A stretch of 6,596 bases of DNA, taken from NCBI RefSeq assembly GCF_047607725.1, contig NZ_JBLKSS010000195.1, forward strand, positions 1-6,596. The letters are read 5' to 3'. This DNA is from JBLKSS01 sp047607725 (lineage in GTDB: Bacteria; Pseudomonadota; Gammaproteobacteria; Enterobacterales; Enterobacteriaceae). The notes beneath the pieces were generated by a model, which saw nothing but the letters and a program-made list of their open reading frames with translations, was not told the origin of the DNA and searched no databases. This document shows positions 5,906 through 6,596 of this stretch, one piece after another (within the stretch, counting starts at the first letter, position 1; every line of letters begins with the position of its first letter). The translations under genes were made by a program, and so were the position numbers.

Positions 5906-6429
5906 TGGACAATGAACACATACAACAGATGCGCCGTTTTAACCGGATGCTCACCCTCCGGCTAGGCGTGCTTAACGAAAATTACCTGAGCAGCGGCCGT
6001 CCGCTTGGCGAAGCGCGGCTGCTCTTCGAGATCGGCCCCGCCGGCGCCACGGTACGCGAATTGCGGTTGCGTATGGCGCTCGATTCTGGCTATCTCAGCC
6101 GGATGTTGCGTATGCTGGAAACCGAAAAGCTCCTTACCCGTCGGCGGGATAGCCAGGATGGACGCGTACAGCGTGTCATGTTAACTCCGTCGGGGATGCA
6201 GGTATGGCAAGAACTTGACCAGCGTTCAAACGAACGGATCGGTTCGCTCCTGACGCCGCTCAGCGATCGCCAGCGTGGCCGGCTTCTCACGGCGGTGGGA
6301 GAAGTGGAGCGTTACCTGCGCGCGGCCGCGGTAACGATTGCCCCGGCCGATCCCGCCTCACCCGAGGTGCAGGCATGTTATTCACGCTTATTTCCGGGAG
6401 CTCGCGCAGCGCTTTACGGAAGGGTTTGA
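5905..6429 (+). pseudogene. MarR-type regulator half of a bifunctional MarR/GNAT protein, frameshifted
   Basis: The protein carries a winged helix-turn-helix of the MarR family at about residues 35-95. DSGYLSRMLRMLE (60-72) is the recognition helix, RRRDSQDGRVQRVMLT (79-94) is the wing, and dimerisation helices lie on either side. The sequence follows the family that fuses MarR to a C-terminal acetyltransferase: PADPASPEVQACYSR (147-161) is the usual linker. The frame then shifts, and the remaining 13 codons to TGA 6427-6429 are nonsense. The GNAT half continues in the next frame. Removing one base near 6388 joins them. The start is ATG 5905, since the other nearby ATG (5912) is out of frame. 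DNA binding may survive as a truncated protein of 174 residues, and the palindrome over the start suggests autoregulation. The break could be a sequencing error. Confidence 0.8.
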
Positions 6430-6596
6430 TCCCGCCCTCTCCGTCTCCGCCGAGCCGGAGGAACTCACACCACCGGCGGGCTATTTCTCTATTGCGACTC
6501 TAGACAGCACACCGGTAGGCTGCGGAGCGTTGAAAATCACCGACGGCGGGTATGGCGAAATCAAACGCATGTGGGTCGCCCCCGCGGCGCGCGGTC
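6389..6596 (+). pseudogene. GNAT acetyltransferase half of the MarR/GNAT protein, cut by the window end
   Basis: In the second frame the sequence reads YFRELAQRFTEGFDPALS, then GYFSIATLDSTPVGCGALKI and GEIKRMWVAPAARG at the window edge. These are the early strands and the start of the acetyl-CoA-binding motif of the GCN5-related N-acetyltransferase fold, where Arg-Gly begins the Q/RxxGxG/A pyrophosphate loop. Comparable bifunctional proteins are about 300 residues long, so some 70 residues should lie beyond 6596. There is no start codon of its own and no ribosome binding site, confirming it was translated with the MarR half. The acetyl acceptor cannot be deduced. Confidence 0.8.

Noticed and set aside
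6090..6290. Minus-strand frame of 66 codons
   Set aside because: It is antisense to the winged-helix domain of the MarR-type regulator.

Overview
The window looks like a decaying chromosomal stretch of a gammaproteobacterium, most likely an enterobacterial insect symbiont of the Sodalis type. The basis is the number of broken reading frames, long AT-rich tracts without genes, and the MarR-GNAT and metallophosphoesterase remnants. The host is inferred, not proven. Seven undetermined bases (N at 1883, 1905, 1920, 1948, 2284, 2348 and 3131) show that sequence quality is imperfect, so any single frameshift could be a sequencing error. The active-site substitutions and the many independent breaks are harder to explain that way.

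Layout: 1-594 is AT-rich with no gene seen. 600-1261 holds two small convergent reading frames: an unrecognised plus-strand one, and a minus-strand one that is restored to about 112 codons by adding one A to a seven-A tract. Between them lies a perfect hairpin followed by a T-rich tract. 1262-2206 is mostly empty, with one short remnant at 1794 that has a good ribosome binding site. 2217-4421 is the main locus: a calcineurin-like metallophosphoesterase with a long C-terminal extension ending in a probable fibronectin-III-like beta-sandwich. It is now spread over several frames, and most metal ligands are lost. 4430-5470 is ambiguous. It contains a short direct repeat, a GC-rich low-complexity tract open on both strands, a plus-strand stop-to-stop frame of 107 codons, and an antisense pair of minus-strand frames with a strong ribosome binding site. 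5470-5870 is non-coding.

At the right end, a bifunctional MarR-type regulator/GNAT acetyltransferase gene starts at 5905, breaks by an apparent one-base insertion near 6388, and continues in the next frame past the window end. A near-perfect 22-bp palindrome overlaps its start codon and is a good candidate autoregulatory operator.

I see no tRNA, rRNA, CRISPR array, insertion sequence or complete pathway. There is no operon that works together. The window is best read as remnants of independent genes, with the MarR-GNAT gene being the most recently intact.
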